Notes: generated from the sequence alone by a model not told the origin. A stretch of DNA of 7,640 bases from Chryseobacterium gleum (GCA_945878835.1 CAMCUG010000065.1:1-7640); one strand, 5' to 3'. Numbered from the stretch's first letter, positions 1 through 7,050 are shown. Translations and numbers: made by a program.

Positions 1-486
1 GATGCAAAATCGTTTTCCAAGTCGAATTGGAAACAAGCGCAAGCTTCACTGCGCATACTCAGCGGGTTTTATGGAGTTTTGAAGCCAACAGATGTCGTTC
101 TTCCCTATCGTTTAATGGTGGGAACTTCGTATAAAACGAAATCAGGAAATACGCTTTATTCCTATTGGAGCATTGCCGTAACAAAAAATCTTGAAAGTGA
201 AATTTCTCCAAATGGATATTTGTTGAACTTGGCTTCTGATGAATATTTCAAAATTATCGACACGAAAAGTTTCAATCGAAAAATTCTTCACTTTAAATTC
301 TTTCAAACGAAAGGGGAAGAACTCAAAAGCATCCCCACGTTTTCTAAACAGGCGAGAGGTAGCATGGCTCGATTCGTAATTGAATCAAACGCGAAGTCAA
401 TAGTAGATCTTCAGAAATTCAAGGAAGAAGGTTATTCCTTTAACGAGAAATTAAGCGACGAAAATACCTTGGTCTTCGTTAGATAA
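1..486 (+). CDS. yaaA: YaaA-family peroxide stress protein (UPF0246), 5'-truncated by window edge
   Basis: The frame is open from base 1 and reads DAKSFSKSNWKQ before the conserved block LRILSGFYGVLKPTDV, so the in-frame TTG at 79 is an internal leucine codon, not the start. The 161 residues seen correspond to the C-terminal two thirds of YaaA, which is about 250-260 residues in E. coli. Family signatures visible are SGFYGVLKPTD, PYRL, GNTLYSYW, LNLASDEYF, KQARGSMARFVIE and GYSFNE, ending NTLVFVR. In E. coli YaaA is a cytoplasmic protein that limits iron-driven oxidative damage during hydrogen peroxide stress; that role is taken from the family and is not shown here. The usual RLEMGT stretch reads RLMVGT, a mild deviation. 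It converges on the kinase gene with one base between the two stops. Family assignment is confident; the start lies outside the window. Confidence 0.93.
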   Translation, partial: DAKSFSKSNWKQAQASLRILSGFYGVLKPTDVVLPYRLMVGTSYKTKSGNTLYSYWSIAVTKNLESEISPNGYLLNLASDEYFKIIDTKSFNRKILHFKFFQTKGEELKSIPTFSKQARGSMARFVIESNAKSIVDLQKFKEEGYSFNEKLSDENTLVFVR

Positions 487-487
487 C

Positions 488-1102
488 TTAGAACAGTCCG
501 TTCAACTGCGCTTCAATACCGCTAATAATGGTTCCTAAGTCCTCTGGATTCTCATGAAAGCGATTGTTGTCAATGTCAATGATTAACAACTTACCCTTTG
601 TATATGTCGTAGCCCATGCCTCGTAACGTTCATTCAAACGCGTTAAATAATCTAAGCGAATGGCTTCTTCGTAATCACGTCCGCGTTTTTGAATATTCGT
701 CACCAACGATGGAACAGAAGCGCGCAAGTAGATCAACAAATCTGGAGGAGTAATGAACTCATCCATTACACCAAACAAATCAGTATAGTTTTCGAAATCA
801 CGCGTGGTCATTAAACCCATCGCATGCAAGTTCGGAGCGAAGATGTAAGCATCTTCATAAATGGTGCGATCCTGCACGATTTTCTTCGACTTCTTTTTAA
901 TGTCAATCAATTGTCTGAAACGACTGCGCAAGAAAAATACTTGCAAGTTGAAAGACCAACGTTGCATGTCTTTGTAGAAATCACTTAAATACGGATTGTT
1001 ATCTACTTCTTCAAAATGAGCGTTGTATTTGTAGTGCTTAGCAATTAGAGTTGTAAGCGTAGTCTTTCCTGAACCGATGTTCCCGGCAATGGCTATATGC
1101 AT
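488..1102 (-). CDS. Deoxynucleoside kinase (dNK/dCK-dGK family)
   Basis: This 204-residue cytoplasmic P-loop kinase is predicted to phosphorylate deoxynucleosides to their 5'-monophosphates with a nucleoside triphosphate, in nucleotide salvage. The Walker A loop is GNIGSGKT (residues 7-14). The acidic pair in EEVDNNPYL (31-39) sits where the family has its catalytic glutamate. The DR motif is in QDRTIYED (77-84), and the arginine-rich lid is KRGRDYE (139-145). The length fits bacterial members, which are usually a little over 200 residues. Substrate preference (dA, dG, dC or dT) cannot be read from the sequence. The ATG start places the P-loop right at the N terminus, as is usual. There is no Shine-Dalgarno sequence upstream. 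The gene lies 59 bp after the secreted-protein gene on the same strand, so co-transcription is possible. An inverted repeat spans this gap. No hairpin terminator is seen at its 3' end. Confidence 0.93.
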   Translation of the reverse strand: MHIAIAGNIGSGKTTLTTLIAKHYKYNAHFEEVDNNPYLSDFYKDMQRWSFNLQVFFLRSRFRQLIDIKKKSKKIVQDRTIYEDAYIFAPNLHAMGLMTTRDFENYTDLFGVMDEFITPPDLLIYLRASVPSLVTNIQKRGRDYEEAIRLDYLTRLNERYEAWATTYTKGKLLIIDIDNNRFHENPEDLGTIISGIEAQLNGLF

Positions 1103-1109
1103 AATTCGT

Positions 1110-1173
1110 TTAGGTAATAATGAGGTTCGAAAGTAGAGAAAATAAATGGAATACCGAAGTCTTATTTACCTAA
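1110..1173 (-). promoter_or_regulatory. Long-range inverted repeat linking the upstream gene's 3' end to the kinase start region
   Basis: On the minus strand, TTAGGTAAATAA (1173-1162) is complementary to TTATTACCTAA (1120-1110): eleven pairs with one bulged A, the arms 41 nt apart. The first arm is the last codons and the stop of the secreted-protein gene. The second lies 8-18 nt before the kinase ATG, where the ribosome loads. In a joint mRNA the pairing could mask the kinase start until a ribosome terminating upstream opens it. The pairing is seen directly; the role is inference. The stem is A/U-rich with a long loop, so it may be weak or fortuitous. Confidence 0.35.
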
Positions 1174-1959
1174 GTTTTCAATAAGTGATATTTGTCGCAT
1201 AACGCCCGATTCAACACTACTATAGAAGAGTTGACCATCACAAATTAACCAAGTGTTTTTACTGTCCAATGCGTTTAATTCGAAATAACTTAACATGCGC
1301 GGTGAAGCTTCACTATTTTTCCATTCATACAATATGTTTTCCATACGGAAATAAATACAGTCGTTCCAAGTATAAACGAGGCCATCGGTTACATATGGAT
1401 TACATTGAATTTCTAAATTTCCAAACAGGGAAAATAACAGTATCCCTTTATCCGGGTCAATCAAATAAACACGCTGACCGTTTTCAATAATTTGTTTGGG
1501 TTGAAGAGTAGACTTGGTGAGATATGAGAGATTCGCAGACTGGCTTAATACCTCAAACTTTCTGTTCGTTCGAATCAGTGTGCTTGAATTTGCGTCATAC
1601 AGCCACAGCGCATCGCCCTTTGAACCAGCCACACATGTTATTTGACCTTGAAATTTTTCATTTAAGAATATAGGTTCTTCCAGTACATTCAAATTGTTGT
1701 CGAAGAATACCAATGAGCTCTGATCTTGAAAAAACAAAAATGGAACGAGCGGATTCGTTAAGTCCAATTGCCCCGAAGTGCCGTATTGCAGAGTACTCAG
1801 TCTGTAATCTATGTTGAAGTTGGAACTGTGCATTGAAATGTGATCGGTGCATACGTCATAGATGTTCCCTAACGCATCGCATTGCACGCGATGTTGCGCT
1901 TGTATGCGGAATACAAACGCAAATAGGCACATGCACACAATCACGATGGACTTTCTCAT
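1162..1959 (-). CDS. Secreted protein of unknown function, possibly beta-propeller-like
   Basis: This 265-residue protein has a Sec signal peptide: MRK, a hydrophobic stretch to about residue 17, then a likely cut after QA (residue 21), leaving an N-terminal glutamine. No lipobox is seen, and there is no C-terminal sorting domain, so a periplasmic location is the simplest guess. The body has short repeated blocks in which an aromatic/aliphatic strand is followed by D and N/G: FFDNNLNVL (85-93), ALWLYDANSSTLI (117-129), VYLIDPDKGILLF (164-176), and DGQLFYSS (241-248). Together with QCDALGNIYDV near the N terminus this resembles beta-propeller blades, though no named family is certain. It resembles, from memory, hypothetical proteins common in Bacteroidota. 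Its start codon overlaps the stop of the GH3 gene (ATGA), indicating translational coupling and probably a joint function or expression. No enzymatic motif is visible. Confidence 0.85.
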   Translation of the reverse strand: MRKSIVIVCMCLFAFVFRIQAQHRVQCDALGNIYDVCTDHISMHSSNFNIDYRLSTLQYGTSGQLDLTNPLVPFLFFQDQSSLVFFDNNLNVLEEPIFLNEKFQGQITCVAGSKGDALWLYDANSSTLIRTNRKFEVLSQSANLSYLTKSTLQPKQIIENGQRVYLIDPDKGILLFSLFGNLEIQCNPYVTDGLVYTWNDCIYFRMENILYEWKNSEASPRMLSYFELNALDSKNTWLICDGQLFYSSVESGVMRQISLIENLGK

Positions 1960-3461
1960 TTATTCAATTCAATTAACTCTTCTAACCATACTCGATCCGT
2001 CGCTAATCTAGGAATTTTATGCTGTCCACCTAACTTATTCCGATTCTTCAGCCACGTATAAAAGACATCTTTCTTTCCTTTATGAATAATTGGAAAACCT
2101 AAATTCAAATTGGTGTTTCGCTTCGCGTCGTAATCCGAATTTTCGTCGCGTAAATTTTCATCCAACAAAAAACAAAAACGATCAAAATCAAAATCATTGT
2201 TTTCAAATTCAATGAACCACTCATGCGCAGCCGTTTCATTTTCTTCCGGGAAGAAAGGGGCTACGGTAAATTCTACCACGTAAATGTTCATGTGCGTGCA
2301 AGTCCGGTGCAACGCGCTTTCCGCGTTCTCAACCATGAGTTCTTCTCCGGTAAGATTAATGAATTGTTTGGTTCTGCCTACAATGAGAAATCGGAAAGGG
2401 TAGAGGTGAGTAAACCGAATTGTATCACCAATAATATATCGCCAAAGCCCCGTATTCGTCGAAATTACAATCGCGTAGATTGTGTTCAATTCCACTTCTT
2501 TCAACCCGATTGCTTTCGGAAGTTCGTTTTCCAATTCATCCAGTGGAATGAATTCATAATAAACGCCGTAATCCAACATCAAAAGCATTTCATTCGAATT
2601 CAATTGATCTTGAATGCCGAAAAAGCCTTCACTCGCGTTGTATGTTTCGAAATAATCCGTCGTTCCATTCGGAAGTATCGCATTGAACTGCTCGCGATAA
2701 GGTGCGAAGCTTATTCCTCCGTGCATGTACATCTGTAGATTCGGCCACACTTCGTGAATGTGATTGGCTTTTTTCAATTCCAAAACACGACGAAGTAAAA
2801 TCAGTGTCCAGCTGGGCACTCCTGAAAGCACACGAACGTCTTCATTCATGGTGTTAAGCGCCATGGCATCGAGTTTCTCTTCCCAATTGTCCATGAGTGA
2901 AATCTCGCGTTGCGGAACGCGTTTCATTTCCACCCAAAAAGGTAAATTCGAAATAATAATTCCACTTAAATCGCCAATGGTGTTTTCTTCCTCTTCACTC
3001 ATCTTCGTGCTTCCACCTACGACCAATGTTTTTCCAGAAAATAAATCGGCATTTTCACGAAGGTGATAAAAGATGGCGAGCAAATCTTTTCCGCCTTTGT
3101 AGTGTCCTTCTTCTAAATTCTCAATCGAGATGGGTATGAATTTGCTTCGGCTATTTGTGGTGCCTGAACTCTTCGCGAACCACTTGGTCTTTCCCGGCCA
3201 GAGCACATTCTCTTCTCCCTGAATCATTTTTTCTATATATGGAAAATGATCTTCATAAGAACGAAGAGGAATGTGTTTGCGGAAGTCTTGCAGCGTGTGA
3301 ATGTTCTCGAAGTTATGCTCCTTTCCGAAGGCGGTAAGGGCAGCTTCGTCGATCAGCTTCTGGCGAATTTCTTCTTGTACCTCAATGGGGTATTGCTTGA
3401 AGAGCTCCATCTGATGAAGCCTTTTTTTTATTACCCAACCGAATACTGTATTTCCTGCCAT
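1956..3461 (-). CDS. GH3-family acyl-adenylate-forming enzyme (bacterial 'GH3 auxin-responsive promoter' family)
   Basis: This 501-residue cytoplasmic protein is a full-length GH3-family member of the ANL adenylating superfamily. Plant GH3 enzymes activate a carboxylic acid with ATP and join it to an amino acid; the substrates of bacterial members are not known to me. Motifs in order: phosphate-binding loop KSSGTTNSRSKFIP (97-110), YNASEGFFG (274-282), LWRYIIGDTIRF (339-350) with the nucleotide-binding aspartate D346, the hinge-side block GRTKQFINLTGEEL (362-375), and GGQHKIPRL near the C terminus (478-486), whose K482 is the candidate A10-type lysine. All core motifs are intact, so the enzyme is probably active. 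The start at 3461 gives a normal N terminus and lies only 13 nt past a terminator stem. No Shine-Dalgarno is seen. The stop overlaps the start of the secreted-protein gene by four bases. Confidence 0.93.
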   Translation of the reverse strand: MAGNTVFGWVIKKRLHQMELFKQYPIEVQEEIRQKLIDEAALTAFGKEHNFENIHTLQDFRKHIPLRSYEDHFPYIEKMIQGEENVLWPGKTKWFAKSSGTTNSRSKFIPISIENLEEGHYKGGKDLLAIFYHLRENADLFSGKTLVVGGSTKMSEEEENTIGDLSGIIISNLPFWVEMKRVPQREISLMDNWEEKLDAMALNTMNEDVRVLSGVPSWTLILLRRVLELKKANHIHEVWPNLQMYMHGGISFAPYREQFNAILPNGTTDYFETYNASEGFFGIQDQLNSNEMLLMLDYGVYYEFIPLDELENELPKAIGLKEVELNTIYAIVISTNTGLWRYIIGDTIRFTHLYPFRFLIVGRTKQFINLTGEELMVENAESALHRTCTHMNIYVVEFTVAPFFPEENETAAHEWFIEFENNDFDFDRFCFLLDENLRDENSDYDAKRNTNLNLGFPIIHKGKKDVFYTWLKNRNKLGGQHKIPRLATDRVWLEELIELNK

Positions 3462-3467
3462 ATTTAA

Positions 3468-3501
3468 AGTAAAACGCCCTCTAAGATAATCCTAGAGGGC
3501 G
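3468..3501 (-). terminator. Rho-independent terminator of the large secreted-protein gene
   Basis: A perfect 9-bp stem pairs CGCCCTCTA (3501-3493, minus strand) with TAGAGGGCG (3483-3475) around a 9-nt loop, followed by TTTTACTTTA. It lies 21 nt past the stop at 3522. The T-run is on the minus strand, matching that gene's direction. An additional A/T-only inverted repeat (3506-3513 with 3516-3523) overlaps the stop codon and may contribute. The stem ends 13 nt before the GH3 start codon, so it could also act as a 5'-leader structure for GH3. Confidence 0.8.
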
Positions 3502-3521
3502 CCTTAATAAAAAGATTTTTA

Positions 3522-6500
3522 TTATCGAATCAAATTCAAGTGTCCTTGAATCTCAAAACGTTCCCCAGTTGTTTTTGAAATCACAACTGCGGTCCAGTTG
3601 TAAACTCCTTCCGGACAATAATGTGCTCCGTTGTAGGTATTGCCCGTCCACGCTGTTGATGGGTTAGTGGCGCTGAAAACGATATCTCCCCAACGATTGA
3701 AAACATCTAGTTTGAATTTGCTTTCATCTATATCGCTTCCCACCATAAAAACCACATCGTTTAATCCATCGTTGTTCGGAGTGAAGGTATTCGGGATGTA
3801 ATATTGGAAAATGTTACGAATGATTATTTCGCCTTCAACGAAATCTGTGCATCCATTCGCATCTGTAACCGTTAAACGAATCGGATATTCACCTCCTGTT
3901 CCTTGCGGGAAAGTGAAGGTGGGATTCTCAGCAGATGAGGTTCCGAGTGGTGCGCCAATGTTGAAAATCCAGTCGTAAGTGACAATATTCCCTAAAGACT
4001 GATTGGTGAAATTAATGACAGTGTTGTTCGCATCTGTTGGTTGCGGATCAGCAATGTATCCAGCCACAGGCGGATCGAATGAAGTTAAGAAGTTCGAAAT
4101 CGTTGTGCTGTAAGTACAACCAATGCTTGTTACAACAGACAGCGTAACATCGAAAGAGCCAGGTGCTGGGAAGTTCAAGTCCAATTGATCTTGATTTAAA
4201 ACATAATCGCCGTTGCTGATTTCCCACGCCATATTTAGATATAAGCTAGGGTCAGTAGTATTGACCAACGTTAAAGTCTCTGGCCAACATTTAGAAGGGT
4301 CAGGAGAAGTGAAGGTTACAGCCACATCAGGCGCAACAGCCACGTTGAAGCATTGTGTGATCGTATAACCGCAATCATCAATAACTGTTAAGCAAGCTTG
4401 TCCGCTTACAGTCGGATTAATTTGAGCATCAGGCGTATTCGCGACAGCAGTTCCATTGTAGGTCCACTCATACGTGAATGGCGCTTGACCAGATGCTTGA
4501 GTCAATTGATCCAAATTTAAATCGCCCAAATAACAAAGTGCAGTGTCGTTCGCAATGGTCATGGTCGTTGGTCCTGCGAATGCGATGTTCAATGTTGAAA
4601 ACAACGAACATGTTCCAAGTGTAACCGTATATGTGTAGTTTCCAGAAGGCATGGTCAATGGATCGAAAATCCCGAAAGGAACAGCTGCATTGCTTGGGTT
4701 GGTCCATACTCCAGTTGAAACAGGAGTTCCTCCTAGTTGCGGAAGCATATCGAAGGCAGGGTCGGTAGAACAGATGTTAATAGAATTGTCTATACCAGGA
4801 TCTCCAATAGGGTCAATGCTTACGATGGCTTGGTCTGTGCTTGCACAATCGGGATGTCCAACTGGATATCCGACAAGTGTGTATGTCGTTTGTTGATCCA
4901 AAGAACTCATGGTCGGTTGTGGAACATTTGGATTGTTCAAATTGCCCGCTGGAGTCCATTCCCATGTATATTGAGGACCGCCGTTGGTGCAATTCACATC
5001 GTAGGTCCAAGGTTGGTATGAACCGCTTGAACAAGCAACTGATCCGTCCGCTGTGAATGTAACTGTAATACAACCTGTTGGATTTGTGGCAGTCCAAGAT
5101 TGTCCGGTAGCATCTCCTGTACTCCAGTTGCCAATTTGCGGATAGGTCGCATCTGGTCCATCAAAGACATCAAAGTTCTCAAAGAAACCTTCCATTTGAC
5201 CCGATATAAAATCGAATGTCATGAATGAAACACCGTCGTTTTGGACATCTGGACAAAACGTCCAAGTAAAGTTCTCTCCGTTGGTGTAACAATAATTAAA
5301 GACACCGCCGTCCTGCGCGCAACTCGGTGTTGGAATTCCTTGAAATCCTCCTTGAAGGGTAAGGTCTCCGCAAGAGTAGATTTGGTCAGGTCCTGCGGTA
5401 ATGGTTAACGGCTCAGTAAACGTAATCTGAATAGTTGAGTCAAACGAACAACCAAAATTATTTACGACGTGGTAAGTGTAATCGTATGTTCCTGGTCCCG
5501 GAGGATCAATGGTAGCAATATCTGCATCCGCATCAATAATTATGATGTTTGGACCCGTCCAATAGGAAGAGTCTGAATCTATACCAATCGATGGGGTGAA
5601 GGTAGTGATGCCCGGAAACAAAGCGGGATTAAAATTGATACCCCAATAGAAAATATATCCGTTGTCAATAGCGAGGTTGTCTGTTACCGTGAAGGTCCAA
5701 GCGCCGTTAAGCGGACATCCAACCAGGTCGCACAAATTTCCGGCCGCTGAGTAGGTTCCTGGAGTAAGAGAAGTTCCTGGAGTAGGGCCTCCCGTGGGTG
5801 TGGTTAGTCCACCAGTAGCCCCTTGTCCCCATGTGCCTGTTGTAGAAGTCGGTGCCCAAAAGTATTCAGAACCAACACCCGGATTAGTTGAACCATCGTC
5901 AATGGCTTGGCCAAGGAAGGTTCCTCCGCCACCGTTGGTTCCCCAGGTAACGAGGTCTACCGTAGTTCCGTCAGGACACGTAATTGAAATACCAAGATCA
6001 CCCATGTAGCTGTGTTCCATGTTTACCATAATGCTGTACAAATCTGCACATGTGGCGAGTGTAGCTCCTGGATCAAAGAAATCGAAATTAAGTGATGTCG
6101 AATAAGAGAATCCAGCTCCGTCGGCCAAATAGGTTGTTCCTGCGACAACTTGCGGAGGAAGTGCTGTCCATTGCGTGCTCTCAGATGATCCTTGCAGAAT
6201 AACTTGTTCACCGAAACAAGTCGTTTCAGTAATGTTATTCAATTCAGGGAACGTAGGAATCGTTGAAACTAAAATTTGAAGTGGGGTGGTGTTCAAGCTC
6301 TGGCACCCATTGTTGTCTTGCACGGTAAGTGTTACAACATATTCCCCTGGTTCGTTGAACGTATGCGAGGTAAATTGCCCCGACAAGCTATCAATGATCC
6401 CATCGTCGAAATTCCAGATGTATTGATCTAGTGTAAACCCCGGTTCTGCGAAGGAGCCAACGCCGCTAAAATCAATAGCGGCTCCAATACATACTGAAAC

Positions 6501-7025
6501 GGATTGCTCAGGGCCATTCGGAACTGGATTTGCAATTACAGAATTTTGAGTAGGTGGCGCACAAGGAGTGGTACATAAAATGGCCGCCTCAAATCCAGGT
6601 GAACTCACATTTGCATTTCCGTTGTCTGAAAACACGACGGTTAAACATCCAGAAGGGTTGTTAACTGTTCCTGTAACTTGAAGACCTTGAAGCGTTGTTC
6701 CTGTATAGCTACCCAATTGAGCAGCGCTGGTATTTGGCCCATCAAAAATGGTAAAATAGTCACTGTTGTTTCCGTTTGGGGAAGTTTGCAACGAAAATGC
6801 AGAGAAGTCAAGCTGAATAACATCGCCAGGGGTATCCGGACAAATGGTCATTGTATAATTCGCATCTGGATAAGGGCTTCCTCCACCTGCATCAAACAAA
6901 GAACCTGTGCACGTTGAAATAGTAGTTGTGCTCATGCAAAAGTTCCCCGGAACACCACAGTCCAATTGCCCGTAAGTTGAATACGAAAAGAGACTCAGAA
7001 AAGCGATAGATAAGAATTTATTCAT
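3522..7025 (-). CDS. Large secreted multidomain surface protein (CUB-like, PKD/Ig-like, P-domain) with T9SS type B sorting domain
   Basis: This 1,167-residue protein begins with a signal peptide, probably cut after YG (residue 19). Domains seen: CUB-like (27-152; YFTIFDGP, GCLTVVF); PKD (160-253; YIWNFDDG, then HTFNEPGEYVVTLTV); proprotein-convertase P-domain-like (305-467; SYMGDLGISITCPDG, NGAWTFTVTDN, YWGINF); a second CUB-like domain (569-679; FDVFDGP, GCITVTF); Ig/PKD-like repeats to about 1070; and a gliding-motility-associated type B sorting domain (1074-1167; PNTFTPNNDGLND, FNRWGDIVF, CPEGVYNW, GHLNLIR). By family knowledge it is exported by Sec, then by the type IX system, to the surface or medium. 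It probably has an adhesive or binding role. No protease catalytic domain accompanies the P-domain. There are 33 cysteines, suiting disulfides. Composition is extreme: residues 4-911 lack Lys and Arg. The P-domain and CUB-2 appear nested in Ig-like repeats. It has its own terminator and probably its own promoter. Confidence 0.92.
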   Translation of the reverse strand: MNKFLSIAFLSLFSYSTYGQLDCGVPGNFCMSTTTISTCTGSLFDAGGGSPYPDANYTMTICPDTPGDVIQLDFSAFSLQTSPNGNNSDYFTIFDGPNTSAAQLGSYTGTTLQGLQVTGTVNNPSGCLTVVFSDNGNANVSSPGFEAAILCTTPCAPPTQNSVIANPVPNGPEQSVSVCIGAAIDFSGVGSFAEPGFTLDQYIWNFDDGIIDSLSGQFTSHTFNEPGEYVVTLTVQDNNGCQSLNTTPLQILVSTIPTFPELNNITETTCFGEQVILQGSSESTQWTALPPQVVAGTTYLADGAGFSYSTSLNFDFFDPGATLATCADLYSIMVNMEHSYMGDLGISITCPDGTTVDLVTWGTNGGGGTFLGQAIDDGSTNPGVGSEYFWAPTSTTGTWGQGATGGLTTPTGGPTPGTSLTPGTYSAAGNLCDLVGCPLNGAWTFTVTDNLAIDNGYIFYWGINFNPALFPGITTFTPSIGIDSDSSYWTGPNIIIIDADADIATIDPPGPGTYDYTYHVVNNFGCSFDSTIQITFTEPLTITAGPDQIYSCGDLTLQGGFQGIPTPSCAQDGGVFNYCYTNGENFTWTFCPDVQNDGVSFMTFDFISGQMEGFFENFDVFDGPDATYPQIGNWSTGDATGQSWTATNPTGCITVTFTADGSVACSSGSYQPWTYDVNCTNGGPQYTWEWTPAGNLNNPNVPQPTMSSLDQQTTYTLVGYPVGHPDCASTDQAIVSIDPIGDPGIDNSINICSTDPAFDMLPQLGGTPVSTGVWTNPSNAAVPFGIFDPLTMPSGNYTYTVTLGTCSLFSTLNIAFAGPTTMTIANDTALCYLGDLNLDQLTQASGQAPFTYEWTYNGTAVANTPDAQINPTVSGQACLTVIDDCGYTITQCFNVAVAPDVAVTFTSPDPSKCWPETLTLVNTTDPSLYLNMAWEISNGDYVLNQDQLDLNFPAPGSFDVTLSVVTSIGCTYSTTISNFLTSFDPPVAGYIADPQPTDANNTVINFTNQSLGNIVTYDWIFNIGAPLGTSSAENPTFTFPQGTGGEYPIRLTVTDANGCTDFVEGEIIIRNIFQYYIPNTFTPNNDGLNDVVFMVGSDIDESKFKLDVFNRWGDIVFSATNPSTAWTGNTYNGAHYCPEGVYNWTAVVISKTTGERFEIQGHLNLIR

Positions 7026-7050
7026 TCTTGAAGTTGATTTAGTTCAAAGA
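7026..7050 (-). promoter_or_regulatory. Candidate 5'-leader hairpin abutting the start codon of the large surface-protein gene
   Basis: On the minus strand TCTTTGAA (7050-7043) can pair with TTCAAGA (7032-7026), giving seven pairs with one bulged T and a 10-nt loop. The second arm ends directly before the ATG at 7025. No Shine-Dalgarno sequence is present. A stem here could reduce ribosome access, or may be fortuitous in A/T-rich leader DNA. Confidence 0.25.

Noticed and set aside
79..486. Start of the yaaA gene at TTG 79
   Set aside because: Conserved YaaA sequence continues upstream in frame to base 1, so this codon is internal and the gene is truncated by the window.
491..503. Short inverted repeat GAAC-agtcc-GTTC at the kinase 3' end as a terminator
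   Set aside because: Only four pairs and no T-run on either strand.
498..512. Acidic DADAD stretch of the large protein (residues 498-502) as a distinct calcium-binding repeat
   Set aside because: Residue-level hint only, a single occurrence without the glycine-rich spacing of a known calcium-binding repeat; the start and end given are residue numbers in that protein, and the corresponding bases are about 5490-5534.
1128..1135. TACTTTCG on the minus strand as a -7 promoter box for the kinase
   Set aside because: One mismatch to TAnnTTTG but no TTG at the expected -33 spacing; too weak to list.
1269..1490. Plus-strand 73-residue open frame opposite the secreted-protein gene
   Set aside because: Shadow of a supported gene; no family signature and no upstream signal.
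2223..2738. 171-residue plus-strand open frame opposite the GH3 gene
   Set aside because: It lies wholly inside a well-supported GH3 coding region, shows no recognisable motif, and has the composition of a reverse-strand shadow.
4651..5097. Several overlapping short open frames on both strands inside the large surface-protein gene
   Set aside because: All lie in alternative frames of a continuous reading frame with clear domains, so they are shadows.
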